Shown: in pieces, positions 34,595 to 43,120 of the stretch
Position numbering within the stretch: position 1 is the first letter of the stretch
Layout: each line of letters begins with the position of its first letter
NCBI RefSeq assembly: GCF_000213555.1
Contig: NZ_GL891987.1
Location: 150,898-214,897, forward strand
DNA length: 64,000 nucleotides
Source of the DNA: Dysgonomonas gadei ATCC BAA-286
Lineage (GTDB): Bacteria > Bacteroidota > Bacteroidia > Bacteroidales > Dysgonomonadaceae
Reading direction: 5' to 3'
Position numbers and translations under genes: made by a program
The notes under the pieces: generated by a model
What the model was told of the DNA's origin: nothing
Database searches by the model: none
Seen by the model: the letters and a program-made list of their open reading frames with translations, nothing else

Positions 34595-34686
34595 AAAGAT
34601 GTTAATTAATAAACACAGTCCTCTGAGTAACTGATGGCACTGTGGGTGCAAATATTTAACTCCTTGGAAAACACGCTTTCTTGTAT

Positions 34687-34873
34687 AAAAGGTAACAAAG
34701 GTAACACATGTTTCAGCTTTTAGCTGATAGCTATTAGCCGTTAGCTTTGGCTATCGCATAAGTGGCTTTACAGTGAACAGTCATCAGTTAGCAACTTGTA
34801 TCTCGTGTTTTGTCTACCCATACCTCATATAACTTTCAACTTATTACTTGTTAAAAGGTAACAAAGGTTACAC
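34687..34873 (-). repeat. Dispersed intergenic repeat, copy C
   Basis: Bounded by two direct copies of AAAAGGTAACAAAGGTWACAC (34687-34707 and 34853-34873). The interior (TTAGCTTTGGCTATCGCATA, AGTGGCTTTACAGTGAACAG, TTCAACTTATTACTTGTT) matches the reverse complement of copy A at 13683-13810 block by block with scattered changes. It is therefore an inverted, diverged second copy. Confidence 0.6.
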
Positions 34874-35007
34874 TTTTGCAGTATTTTTTTATTGTCATGT
34901 TTTTATTATAAAGTACTGAATTAATAATCATTATCTACAGTTTCCTGTATAGATAAATAAAATTGGAACGAATTACAGTTTTTACTTCTTTTCAAAGCTT
35001 AAGCAAT

Positions 35008-35039
35008 AAAAAAGGTGAAAAATATTTTCCACCTTTTTC
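35008..35039 (-). terminator. Palindromic terminator of phoH
   Basis: 35009-35023 pairs with 35024-35038 with one mismatch or wobble position (AAAAAGGTG...CACCTTTTT). The ends of the stem are A- and T-runs, so it can work in either direction. It starts eight bases after the phoH stop. Confidence 0.75.
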
Positions 35040-35046
35040 TATAAAT

Positions 35047-36033
35047 CTAAATTCTTTCACCTTTTACGGTTTTTGTTTTCATCTCTTCCCGCTTTTCTCT
35101 TTTATCTTCTCTTTCGTATGCATCCACAATGCTCTGGACGAGTTTATGACGGACAATATCCGTCTTGTTAAATTCGATATAGCCTATCCCTTTCACATCT
35201 TTTAGTATGCGCAGGGCATGTTTCAGCCCCGACTGCTGGGACGGCGGAAGGTCTATCTGGGTAATATCGCCCGTGATAATCATTTTGGCATTCATTCCAA
35301 GGCGGGTGAGGAACATCTTTATCTGGTGCGTGGTTGTATTCTGCGCCTCATCGAGGATAATGATGGCGTCGCTGAGTGTGCGTCCTCGCATAAAGGCTAA
35401 AGGAGCTATCTGTATCGTCTTATTTTCGATATAGTCCTTTAGTTTGGCTGGAGCTATCATATCTTCGAGTGCATCATACAACGGTTGCAGATACGGGTCT
35501 ATCTTATCCTTCATATCTCCGGGCAGGAAACCGAGTTTCTCTCCGGCTTCCACCGCAGGACGGCTGAGGATTATCTTCTTTACCTCTTTATTTTTGAGGG
35601 CTTTCACTGCCAGGGCAATAGCTGTATAGGTTTTTCCCGAACCCGCAGGCCCGATGCCGAATACCATATCATTTTTGTAAAAGCTGTTTACAAAATTCTG
35701 CTGGTTTGGTGTGCGTGCAAAAATCGGTTTGCCGTTCAGTCCGTAGATAATGAGGTTGTCCTGTTTGATTGTATTTGGAGATTTTCCTTTTACAATGTCT
35801 ATTATATCTTCTTCTGTCAGTTTGTTTCGCTCATTCGCATATTTCTCGAGTTCCCTTATCTTTTCTTCAAAGAGAGGAACATCTTCTGCATTACCGATTA
35901 CTTTTATGGCATTGCCACGAGCTACGATGCGCAGCTTAGGAAAAAGGTTTTTTAATAGTTGTATGTTGGCGTTGTTTATCCCGAAAAAGACAACAGGGTC
36001 TATGTGTTCTAAAATAATTATTTGTTCTATCAT
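35047..36033 (-). CDS. phoH: PhoH-family ATPase
   Basis: 328 residues. An N-terminal KH-like part (LKNLFPKLRIVARGNAIKVI, about 26-45) is followed by the PhoH P-loop ATPase domain with Walker A GPAGSGKTYTAIA (about 136-148), RPAVEAGEKLGFLPGD and Walker B DAIIILDEAQNTT. It is thought to be an RNA-linked ATPase, often associated with YbeY in ribosome maturation; ybeY is not next to it here. A -7 box lies 70 bases upstream. Confidence 0.94.
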   Translation of the reverse strand: MIEQIIILEHIDPVVFFGINNANIQLLKNLFPKLRIVARGNAIKVIGNAEDVPLFEEKIRELEKYANERNKLTEEDIIDIVKGKSPNTIKQDNLIIYGLNGKPIFARTPNQQNFVNSFYKNDMVFGIGPAGSGKTYTAIALAVKALKNKEVKKIILSRPAVEAGEKLGFLPGDMKDKIDPYLQPLYDALEDMIAPAKLKDYIENKTIQIAPLAFMRGRTLSDAIIILDEAQNTTTHQIKMFLTRLGMNAKMIITGDITQIDLPPSQQSGLKHALRILKDVKGIGYIEFNKTDIVRHKLVQSIVDAYEREDKREKREEMKTKTVKGERI

Positions 36034-36102
36034 TCAATTCTGTATCAAGAATGTACCATGTGATTTATTCTGTTTTGTCGGGTAGTGGTATGTAATGGTA
36101 TG

Positions 36103-36110
36103 CAAAGATA
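36103..36110 (-). promoter_or_regulatory. -7 promoter element of phoH
   Basis: The minus strand reads TATCTTTG (perfect TAnnTTTG) 70 bases upstream of the phoH start. No good -33 was found. Confidence 0.45.
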
Positions 36111-36155
36111 AGGATATTCGATAATATATTTCGTTATTCATCTATAATTATTCTT

Positions 36156-36194
36156 TCAGCCAATAATATGCAAGGAATCGATATTGTTGGCTGA
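36156..36194. other. 14-bp stem-loop in the SIS-phoH gap
   Basis: TCAGCCAATAATAT (36156-36169) pairs with ATATTGTTGGCTGA (36181-36194) with one wobble, around an 11-base loop. It lies between the SIS stop and the phoH promoter. No T-run follows on the minus strand, so it is a poor intrinsic terminator. It could be a 3'-end protecting structure or a protein-binding palindrome. Confidence 0.5.
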
Positions 36195-36219
36195 GAGATC
36201 TGGAAGTTATTCAAAAAAA

Positions 36220-36825
36220 CTATTTGCTCATCTCCCTTGATTTATCTCCCAGATATCCCCCATGATGACGTTTGGCGTAATCGGCGGGTGAGAAATTGAT
36301 CCTTTTCATTGTACCCACTACAAGTATATCGCCTATTACGGTCATCACTGTGGTAGAGGTGGTCGGTGTCAGTCCAAGATTACAAACTTCTTCCGGCCGG
36401 CCGGTTAGGATGCATACATCAGCTTTCTGTGCCAGTAGGCTGTCCGGGTCGCTGGTGATAACAATAAACTTTATTCCCGGAATAAGATTTTTTGCAAGAG
36501 ATATAAGTTCGATGATCTCCCGTGTCTTTCCCGAATTGGAGATTGCCAGAACGATATCGTTTTCCTGCAATATTCCCAGGTCGCCATGCTGTGCCTCACT
36601 CGGATGTAGGAATACAGACGGCGTTCCCGTGGAGCTGAATGTAGTTGCAATGTTTTGTGCAATCTGTCCTGCCTTTCCCATACCGCTGGTCACGAGTTTA
36701 CCTTTTTTCTTGTTTACCTGTTCTACAATAAGGTCTATGGCTTTTGTATAAGCATCACTCACCGGGATATTTAGTATGGCACTCGCTTCGGCGCTCAATA
36801 GAGAGCGGATATCTTCAGTATTCAT
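36220..36825 (-). CDS. SIS-domain sugar-phosphate isomerase (KdsD-like, no CBS)
   Basis: 201-residue SIS-fold protein. GKLVTSGMGKAGQIAQNIA (about 41-59), STGTPSVFLHPSEAQHGDLG (about 66-85) and AISNSGKTREII are the phosphosugar-binding and catalytic parts of arabinose-5-phosphate isomerases (KdsD/GutQ/KpsF). The usual C-terminal CBS pair is missing, as in shorter Bacteroidota homologues. It probably feeds KDO synthesis, but other ketose/aldose phosphates are possible. A fully consensus promoter precedes it. Confidence 0.85.
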   Translation of the reverse strand: MNTEDIRSLLSAEASAILNIPVSDAYTKAIDLIVEQVNKKKGKLVTSGMGKAGQIAQNIATTFSSTGTPSVFLHPSEAQHGDLGILQENDIVLAISNSGKTREIIELISLAKNLIPGIKFIVITSDPDSLLAQKADVCILTGRPEEVCNLGLTPTTSTTVMTVIGDILVVGTMKRINFSPADYAKRHHGGYLGDKSREMSK

Positions 36826-36846
36826 ATATTTAATTTTTTGCTATGC

Positions 36847-36879
36847 CAAAGATATAACATTTATCTCATTTTATACAAA
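36847..36879 (-). promoter_or_regulatory. Consensus promoter of the SIS isomerase gene
   Basis: Minus strand: -33 TTTG (36876-36879), a 21-base spacer, -7 TATCTTTG (36847-36854). Both boxes match exactly. The start codon is 22 bases downstream. Confidence 0.75.
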
Positions 36880-36946
36880 AAGGTTTCGGTCTCGGAATCC
36901 GAAGATATTACATTAACGAATATAATTCAAACAGCTTCTAAAATTC

Positions 36947-38158
36947 TTATTTGCTGCAAAACAACGTCTCCATAAATTCCTTCCCTTTTATCAGCCCGTA
37001 TGCGCCCTTTGGTGATTCGAACTCATCATATAGCTGTACACCATCTGCTTCTCCGTTCGAACGGTAGATAAGGAAGGGTATAGGCTTGTTTGTATGTGTC
37101 TTAATAGCACATGGGGTAGGGTGATCGGGTAGAATGGCGATAGTAACCGGCTCATCCCAGTCTTTAGTAGCTTCATATATTGGCTTCACAACCCTGCTGT
37201 CCAGAAATTCGATGGTACGGGTTTTCAACTCATAATCGCCTTCATGTCCGGCCTCGTCACTGGCCTCGATGTGAAGATATACGAAATCGTCGTTCTTCAA
37301 TGCTTCGATGGCCGCTTGCGCTTTTCCTTCATAGTTGGTGTTCCATAATCCGGTAGCACCTTCTACATGGATAAGTTTCAATCCCGCATATACGCCGATA
37401 CCCATAATAAGGTCTACCGCAGAGATTACCGATCCGCTTTTTATTCCGAATAATTCCTGCAAAGTCTGCATCTGCGGGCGGTATCCCGGCGACCATGGCC
37501 AGATACTGTTTGCAGGGTCTTTGCCTTCGGCGATTCGCTTTTTGTTTACAGGATGATCTTTCAATAGTTCCTGTGATTTTAAGATCAGCTGATTCAGGTA
37601 ATCGGCAGATTCTTTTGCTCCGGGTGTTTCCGGTTTTATCAGAACATCCTTGAATGGTGTTCCTGTAACGTCATGCGGGGCGGTGCAGTCGAGGTTTTTA
37701 TTCCCTCCTTCAAGTTTCAGCAGGTGGCGATACGATACTCCCGGATAGAAGCTCACTTTTCCGTCGTTCAGCTCTTTATCCAGAAAATGGATAAGTTCGG
37801 CGGCTTCTTCATTCGAAATATGTCCTGCCGAATGGTTTTTTATCTTTCCGTTTTCGATGCAAATCAGGTTGCAGCGCATGGCCATTTCGCCCGGCAGAAT
37901 ATCCACCCCCATACTGGCGGCTTCGAGTGAACCCCTGCCTTCAAAAACCTTAGGCACATCGTACCCGAGTACCGACAAGTTGGCTATTTCACTGCCCGGT
38001 CTAAATCCCGGAGGGATGGTATCCAACTCACCGCTTTTGCCTTTGGCGGCAAGCATGTCTATATATGGCTTCTTGGCCACTTGTAATGGAGTTTTATTCC
38101 CTAATGCGGCGATAGGCTCATCGGCTGCGCCATCGGCCAGGATTATAATTGTTTTCAT
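36947..38158 (-). CDS. ApgM-family protein, likely homoserine kinase
   Basis: 403 residues of the alkaline-phosphatase-like cofactor-independent phosphoglycerate mutase family (archaeal type). Metal/catalytic motifs: IIILADGAADEP (about 4-15), FRPGSEIANLSVLGYDV (nucleophile Ser region, about 52-68), HIEASDEAGHEGD and AILPDHPTPCAIKTHT. It follows thrA after 61 bases. In Bacteroides a homologue next to thrA was proposed from fitness data to be the missing homoserine kinase, and this organism shows no classical thrB here. I infer the same role; phosphoglycerate mutase remains the alternative. thrC does not follow. Confidence 0.85.
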   Translation of the reverse strand: MKTIIILADGAADEPIAALGNKTPLQVAKKPYIDMLAAKGKSGELDTIPPGFRPGSEIANLSVLGYDVPKVFEGRGSLEAASMGVDILPGEMAMRCNLICIENGKIKNHSAGHISNEEAAELIHFLDKELNDGKVSFYPGVSYRHLLKLEGGNKNLDCTAPHDVTGTPFKDVLIKPETPGAKESADYLNQLILKSQELLKDHPVNKKRIAEGKDPANSIWPWSPGYRPQMQTLQELFGIKSGSVISAVDLIMGIGVYAGLKLIHVEGATGLWNTNYEGKAQAAIEALKNDDFVYLHIEASDEAGHEGDYELKTRTIEFLDSRVVKPIYEATKDWDEPVTIAILPDHPTPCAIKTHTNKPIPFLIYRSNGEADGVQLYDEFESPKGAYGLIKGKEFMETLFCSK

Positions 38159-38219
38159 AAGACTATATTTAATAAAATTATAAACAGATTAATATTCTGT
38201 TTTTCATGGACAGTGAAGG

Positions 38220-40661
38220 TTATCTCACATTCGCAATACTGATAATATCCGAAAATACCCCCGCTGCCGTGACGCTTGCTCCTGCACCGTATCCTTTTAT
38301 TATCATAGGGTATTCGTTGTATCGCTCTGTCGTTATCTGTATGATGTTATTACTACCTTCAAGATCATAGAAAGGATGGTTTTGCCCTACCTCCTGTAAA
38401 CCTACTTCACATTTTCCGTTCTCGTATTTCGCTACAAAACGGAGATGCTTATGTTCGCTTTCCAGTTTCTTACGCCTTTCCTCAAATTCGGAGTCCAGTT
38501 GACGGATATTCGCCCAGAATTCTTCAATCGTGCCATTGAAATACTCTTGCGGGACAAACAGATTCTTTTCCACATCGGCCTGCTCTACTTGATATCCGGC
38601 CTCACGTGTAAGGATAACCAGTTTGCGGACAACATCCATCCCGCTGAGGTCGATGCGCGGGTCCGGTTCCGAATATCCGCTTTCCTTGGCCAGATAAATG
38701 GCTTTGCTGAAAGGAATATCTTTGCTTATGGTATTGAATATGAAATTGAGCGTACCCGAAAGTACCGCTTCTATTTTTACTATTTTGTCTCCCGAATTGA
38801 TCAGGGAGTTCATTGTATTAATGATGGGAAGCCCGGCGCCCACATTTGTTTCGAACAGGAACTTTATGTTGCGTTCGCGTGCTGTATTCTTCAACTTTAT
38901 ATAATTGTCGTAGGCAGACGATGCCGCTACCTTATTGGCTGTGACCACCGAAATGTTTTGCGACATCAGGTCTCCATATATCTGTGATACAGGCTCACTG
39001 GCTGTACAATCCACAAATACGGCATTGAATATATTCATATTTATAATCCCGTCGCGCAATATCTCGGGTGAACTTGGTATACCTTTTTCGTCCAGTTCGG
39101 TTTTGTAATTATCCAGGTTAATACCTTCGCGGCAGAATAGGGCTTTGCGTCCTCTGGCTATACCCACAACATTTAACTTGAGCGCATACTGTTCCATCAG
39201 TTTCGGCTGTTGCTGGCGGATTTGCTCTATCAGGTTTCCTCCCACTGTACCGATGCCGACAATGAAAAGGTTCAATGCTTTATATTCCGATAGGAAGAAC
39301 GAATCGTGAATAGAGTTCAACGCTTTACGCAGATACTTATTCTTGATAACGAACGAAATATTTACTTCCGAAGCTCCCTGTGCGCACGCAATGACGCTGA
39401 TGCCGCTCTTACCGAGTGTTTCAAAAAGCTTTCCGGCAATACCCGGGGTATATTTCATATTTTCGCCAACGATGGCAACTGTGGCAAGTTCGCTTTCGAG
39501 CAATACACGGTTGATACTGCCTAATGATATTTCTTTCTCGAATTCTTCTTCAAGTACACTTACAGCGAGTGCCGCATCTGCCGAACGGACGCCTATGGAT
39601 GTACTGTTCTCGGACGAAGCCTGTGAAACAAGGAACACACTGATGCCATTCTTTGCCAGCGCGCGGAATATACGGAAATTGACGCCGATAATACCTACCA
39701 TACCAAGCCCCTGTACCGTGATCAGGCACGAGTCGGAGATGGAAGAAATTCCTTTTATCATGGCCTTGCTTTTCCTGATCTCTCCATCGTGCGAAATGTA
39801 TGTCCCCGGTGCTTCAGGCTTGAACGTGTTCTTTATGCGAATAGGTATATTCTTATGATATACTGGGAATATTGTAGGCGGATAAATCACTTTTGCCCCG
39901 AAGTTACAAAGTTCGGTAGCTTCGGTAAAAGTAAGATTTTCGATTACATGCGCGTTATTTATCACTTTGGGATCGGCCGACATAAAGCCGTCGACATCCG
40001 ACCATATTTCCAGAATATTGGCATCGAGAGCCGAAGCGAAGATTGCAGCAGTATAGTCTGATCCTCCCCGTCCCAGATTTGTAATCTCCCCTGTAGTTTT
40101 ACAGGTGGATATAAATCCGGCAACCAATACCTTTTTTGATGAATTTTCGAAAGCGTTGCGTATCAGCTTATTTGACAGCTCCATATCGGGTGTATGTTTT
40201 CCGAATGCAGAGTCGGTCTTGATAAGCTGTGTTACATCAAGTACCTCATAGTCTGAGAATGAGTAACTGATTATCAGCGTAGAGAGCCGTTCGCCATAAC
40301 TGACTATCTTGTCAGACGTTTTTGGCGAAAGGTCATTGATAAGAAATACTCCTTTGAAGATATTACTTAGTTCGTCCAGTAGTTTGTTGACTTCAACTGC
40401 CAGTTTCTCGCGTTGAGGTTCGGATATATCAAGTTTGCTGACAACCGTTACATGTTGCTCCACTATTTCCCTGAATTCCCGTTCGTATGAATAATCTCCG
40501 GCTGCGGCCAACCGGGAGGTCGTTAATAATTTGTCCGTTATACTTTTGAAAGCTGAAACTACTACGACTATGGGTTCGTTAACCCCGCTTATTATTTTCT
40601 TTACGTTTGCTATGTTTGCGGCGGAACCTACGGATGTGCCGCCAAATTTCATTACCTTCAT
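38220..40661 (-). CDS. thrA: Bifunctional aspartate kinase / homoserine dehydrogenase
   Basis: 813 residues; catalyses the first and third steps from aspartate to homoserine. The kinase domain starts MKVMKFGGTSVGSAANI and has GRGGSDYTAAI (about 198-208). Two ACT-type regulatory segments lie at about 310-460 (ITVQGLGMVGIIG; VAIVGENM). The dehydrogenase starts at about 468 with the Rossmann motif LFIVGIGTVGGNLIEQI and has VVTANKVA and the Asp/Lys catalytic region after GAGLPIINT. Threonine feedback is expected through the ACT part. It is followed by the apgM-like gene in the same direction. Confidence 0.97.
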   Translation of the reverse strand: MKVMKFGGTSVGSAANIANVKKIISGVNEPIVVVVSAFKSITDKLLTTSRLAAAGDYSYEREFREIVEQHVTVVSKLDISEPQREKLAVEVNKLLDELSNIFKGVFLINDLSPKTSDKIVSYGERLSTLIISYSFSDYEVLDVTQLIKTDSAFGKHTPDMELSNKLIRNAFENSSKKVLVAGFISTCKTTGEITNLGRGGSDYTAAIFASALDANILEIWSDVDGFMSADPKVINNAHVIENLTFTEATELCNFGAKVIYPPTIFPVYHKNIPIRIKNTFKPEAPGTYISHDGEIRKSKAMIKGISSISDSCLITVQGLGMVGIIGVNFRIFRALAKNGISVFLVSQASSENSTSIGVRSADAALAVSVLEEEFEKEISLGSINRVLLESELATVAIVGENMKYTPGIAGKLFETLGKSGISVIACAQGASEVNISFVIKNKYLRKALNSIHDSFFLSEYKALNLFIVGIGTVGGNLIEQIRQQQPKLMEQYALKLNVVGIARGRKALFCREGINLDNYKTELDEKGIPSSPEILRDGIINMNIFNAVFVDCTASEPVSQIYGDLMSQNISVVTANKVAASSAYDNYIKLKNTARERNIKFLFETNVGAGLPIINTMNSLINSGDKIVKIEAVLSGTLNFIFNTISKDIPFSKAIYLAKESGYSEPDPRIDLSGMDVVRKLVILTREAGYQVEQADVEKNLFVPQEYFNGTIEEFWANIRQLDSEFEERRKKLESEHKHLRFVAKYENGKCEVGLQEVGQNHPFYDLEGSNNIIQITTERYNEYPMIIKGYGAGASVTAAGVFSDIISIANVR

Positions 40662-40720
40662 TTAGTATATTGTTGATTTTGCTTTTATTGCTTTATTTGA
40701 TATTTAAACTTTTGATGTCT

Positions 40721-42217
40721 TTATTTATCTAAAAGTATTTTAGCTCGTTTCTTATCCTGCTTAATAAAAGGAACTTTCTTGGCTACCCAATCGGTGTGTG
40801 TTATAGACTTCGTTGTTTTAACGCGTGCAACTCCCGTAATCTGTGCTATAGCTTCTGCTAATAAAGGTTCGGATGAATCTCCGAGTTCAGAGAATCCACC
40901 CTTCCAATCAGATAATAGGGGAAGTTGGGTTTTGATGTTGATACCATTTTCTTCGTAATAAGCATCAACCATCTGATATCCTTCCTCCCATTCCGAAATT
41001 TCGAAATCCGGAGTTAAACCATTAATGTAATTTCCTTCACCATTTGCATCGGTTATACGAGATACAAGCGGTTGTAATTGCCATTTGATACGATCACTTT
41101 CCGCTTTTATAGTAATTGAGCCTTTGTCTTTCCCTACAGTTGTTTTCCCGATATGGTATACTGGCATATATGGCCTCAAGCCGTGAATAAGTAATTCACT
41201 GGCCGAAGCCGAGTTTTCCGTCGCAATGATATATACACGGCTTATGTTTAATCGTGGAATTTCTATGTTTGTATTATATACTTTATCAAGGAAATATTCA
41301 TTTAATCCATTTGAACCATATTTTGCAACCAATGAATCTGAGAAATATTTATTGTATGTTTCTTTTGCGAATATTTTACTGGTGGTTCTGTCCTTATACA
41401 AGGCGCTCGCCAAATCCATTGCAGAAGTGAGATATCCACCTAGATTATAACGCAGATCAAGGACAAACTCCGTGATTCCCTGATTATTCAAGGTTCGCAT
41501 ACTCTCTATAAGTTCTATGTCATAATCGTAGTTACTGCCATCTTCATCCGGACCTCTTTCGAATGTGTTATACATCAGATATCCAATACTGGTTCCTGAA
41601 CTTTTGATAACCTTACTTATAAATACCGGAGATGTTTTAGTTGCAGAGGCCTGGATTGTTTCCAGTGTTTGCTTTATTCCGTCTTTATTATAAACAGATA
41701 GTTTGAACGAAGCTTTCCCTTCAAATATTTCAGAATAATTATCATATGTCACAGGTGTATCATCTATTGCATATATTATCTGCCCTCTTTTCAAACCTTT
41801 AGCTTCTGCATCACTTCCTTTATTTACAGATATTATAAAGAAGCCTATAGATGAATTTTGGTCGGTTTTTGTGGGGAAATAAGAGTATGGGATATAATCG
41901 AATCCAAGGCTGGTGTCTGCATAAAGGCTTTTTGTCTTTTTAGAGACATCTTCTTCTATCCAGGAAAACCTGTCCCCATTCACATCTTTATATTTATAAA
42001 GAATATTATAAAAGAATTTATCGGGATTCTGTGTATAATTGGGAGATGCCGGCAGTCCATCATTCCAGAGATAAACCCGTTCCATCCTGTCATATATCCA
42101 TTTATTCGTATATTCTTCATCAGTCAGGTCAGAATTGGGATTTGAGTCCTCATTGTCCTTACACGCAATGAAAGATAATGCTATGATTAGTATAATAAAT
42201 ATCAGTTTTGCTTTCAT
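40721..42217 (-). CDS. S41-family (C-terminal processing type) peptidase lipoprotein
   Basis: 498 residues with a signal peptide ending in the lipobox ALSFIAC (Cys19), followed by acidic residues. The N-terminal part has YDRMERVYLWNDGLP, a PDZ-like domain (about 120-185: GSDAEAKGLKRGQIIYAIDD) and a tail-specific protease core: FVLDLRYNLGGYL, TENSASASELLIHGL (candidate catalytic Ser) and GKTTVGKDKGS (Lys region). The architecture is common in Bacteroidota and probably processes envelope proteins. Its promoter lies inside the 3' end of the upstream yrdC-like gene. Confidence 0.9.
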   Translation of the reverse strand: MKAKLIFIILIIALSFIACKDNEDSNPNSDLTDEEYTNKWIYDRMERVYLWNDGLPASPNYTQNPDKFFYNILYKYKDVNGDRFSWIEEDVSKKTKSLYADTSLGFDYIPYSYFPTKTDQNSSIGFFIISVNKGSDAEAKGLKRGQIIYAIDDTPVTYDNYSEIFEGKASFKLSVYNKDGIKQTLETIQASATKTSPVFISKVIKSSGTSIGYLMYNTFERGPDEDGSNYDYDIELIESMRTLNNQGITEFVLDLRYNLGGYLTSAMDLASALYKDRTTSKIFAKETYNKYFSDSLVAKYGSNGLNEYFLDKVYNTNIEIPRLNISRVYIIATENSASASELLIHGLRPYMPVYHIGKTTVGKDKGSITIKAESDRIKWQLQPLVSRITDANGEGNYINGLTPDFEISEWEEGYQMVDAYYEENGINIKTQLPLLSDWKGGFSELGDSSEPLLAEAIAQITGVARVKTTKSITHTDWVAKKVPFIKQDKKRAKILLDK

Positions 42218-42284
42218 AAATGTCAGCTATTTAGTGCGTATTATAATAAATTGCCTGCAAACCTCCATGTTTTATAGACGTTTG

Positions 42285-42315
42285 CAAATATATGGATTAT
42301 ATATCCTTTTACAAA
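42285..42315 (-). promoter_or_regulatory. Consensus promoter of the S41 peptidase gene
   Basis: Minus strand: -33 TTTG (42312-42315), a 19-base spacer, -7 TATATTTG (42285-42292), both exact. The -33 box falls within the last codons of the upstream YrdC-like gene (stop at 42309). Confidence 0.75.
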
Positions 42316-42917
42316 ATTAATTCACCTTTGCCCTGCCGCATTATTTCCGGTTCATCGCCCGTACAATCCACGATTGTAGACGCTTCTATACCACCATACC
42401 CACCATCGATGACAATGTCGACCAGGTCCTGATATCTTTCATAGATCAGTTCCGGATCTGTAGTGTATTCTATCACTTCATCATCATCTTTAACGGATGT
42501 TGTCATAATCGGATTGCCTAAAGTATGAACGAGTTCGCGTATAATATTATTGTCGGGAATACGAATACCTACGGTCTTTTTGTTCTTGTATATTTTTGGA
42601 AGGGATGAAGTCGTGTTCAGAATAAACGTAAAGGGACCCGGCAGGTTCTTTTTCATCAGCTTGAATGTATTGTTGTCCACTCTGGCATATTCACTGATAT
42701 TGCTCAGGTCGTAGCAGATGATCGACAGATTACTCTTCTCGGGATTAATGTCTTTCATCCTGCATATTTTCTCTACCGCCCGTACATTGAGCGCATCACA
42801 GCCAATGGCATATACTGTGTCGGTAGGATAGACGATGAGCCCGCCGTCTTGCAAAACTTTTATAATCTTATCGATCTCTTTCGGATTAGGATTTTCTTCG
42901 TATAACTTTACAAGCAT
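42309..42917 (-). CDS. YrdC/Sua5-family L-threonylcarbamoyladenylate synthase-like protein
   Basis: 202 residues from the ATG at 42917 (MLVKLYEENPNPKEI); an upstream in-frame ATG adds 13 residues without motifs. The YrdC fold shows VLQDGGLIVYPTDTVYAIGC (about 19-38), KSNLSIIC, KNLPGPFTFILNTTSSLP and KKTVGIRIPDN. It would make threonylcarbamoyl-AMP for tRNA t6A37. The short form, without the C-terminal Sua5 domain, is also seen in YciO-type homologues of uncertain activity. Confidence 0.88.
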   Translation of the reverse strand: MLVKLYEENPNPKEIDKIIKVLQDGGLIVYPTDTVYAIGCDALNVRAVEKICRMKDINPEKSNLSIICYDLSNISEYARVDNNTFKLMKKNLPGPFTFILNTTSSLPKIYKNKKTVGIRIPDNNIIRELVHTLGNPIMTTSVKDDDEVIEYTTDPELIYERYQDLVDIVIDGGYGGIEASTIVDCTGDEPEIMRQGKGELIL

Positions 42918-43011
42918 AGTATAAATTAAGACAATGGTATTTTCCCTGATAATCAATTATTACTTCTGTAATACAATCGAGCTCTGTGCCAGGTATCAAT
43001 TGTATTATTGT

Positions 43012-43019
43012 CAAAGATA
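43012..43019 (-). promoter_or_regulatory. -7 promoter element of the yrdC-like gene
   Basis: The minus strand reads TATCTTTG, about 95 bases upstream of the start. The leader between contains an inverted repeat (AATACAAT at 42970-42977 against ATTGTATT at 42999-43006) that could fold in the mRNA. Confidence 0.45.
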
Positions 43020-43120
43020 TAGCAATAATCTTTAATCTTTCTTCACAAATTGAAAAAACTTACAGAATTAACATAGACTTAATACCCTTTGATTGTAAAG
43101 GATAATTGCTCTTTTGGGGG

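Larger units (their letters stand above)
34516..35046. other. Repeat-rich intergenic region between phoH and purC
   Basis: 531 bases without a gene. It holds the purC promoter at the left, repeat copy C (34687-34873) in the middle and a palindromic terminator of phoH at the right (35008-35039). Nothing else is recognised in it. Confidence 0.65.
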
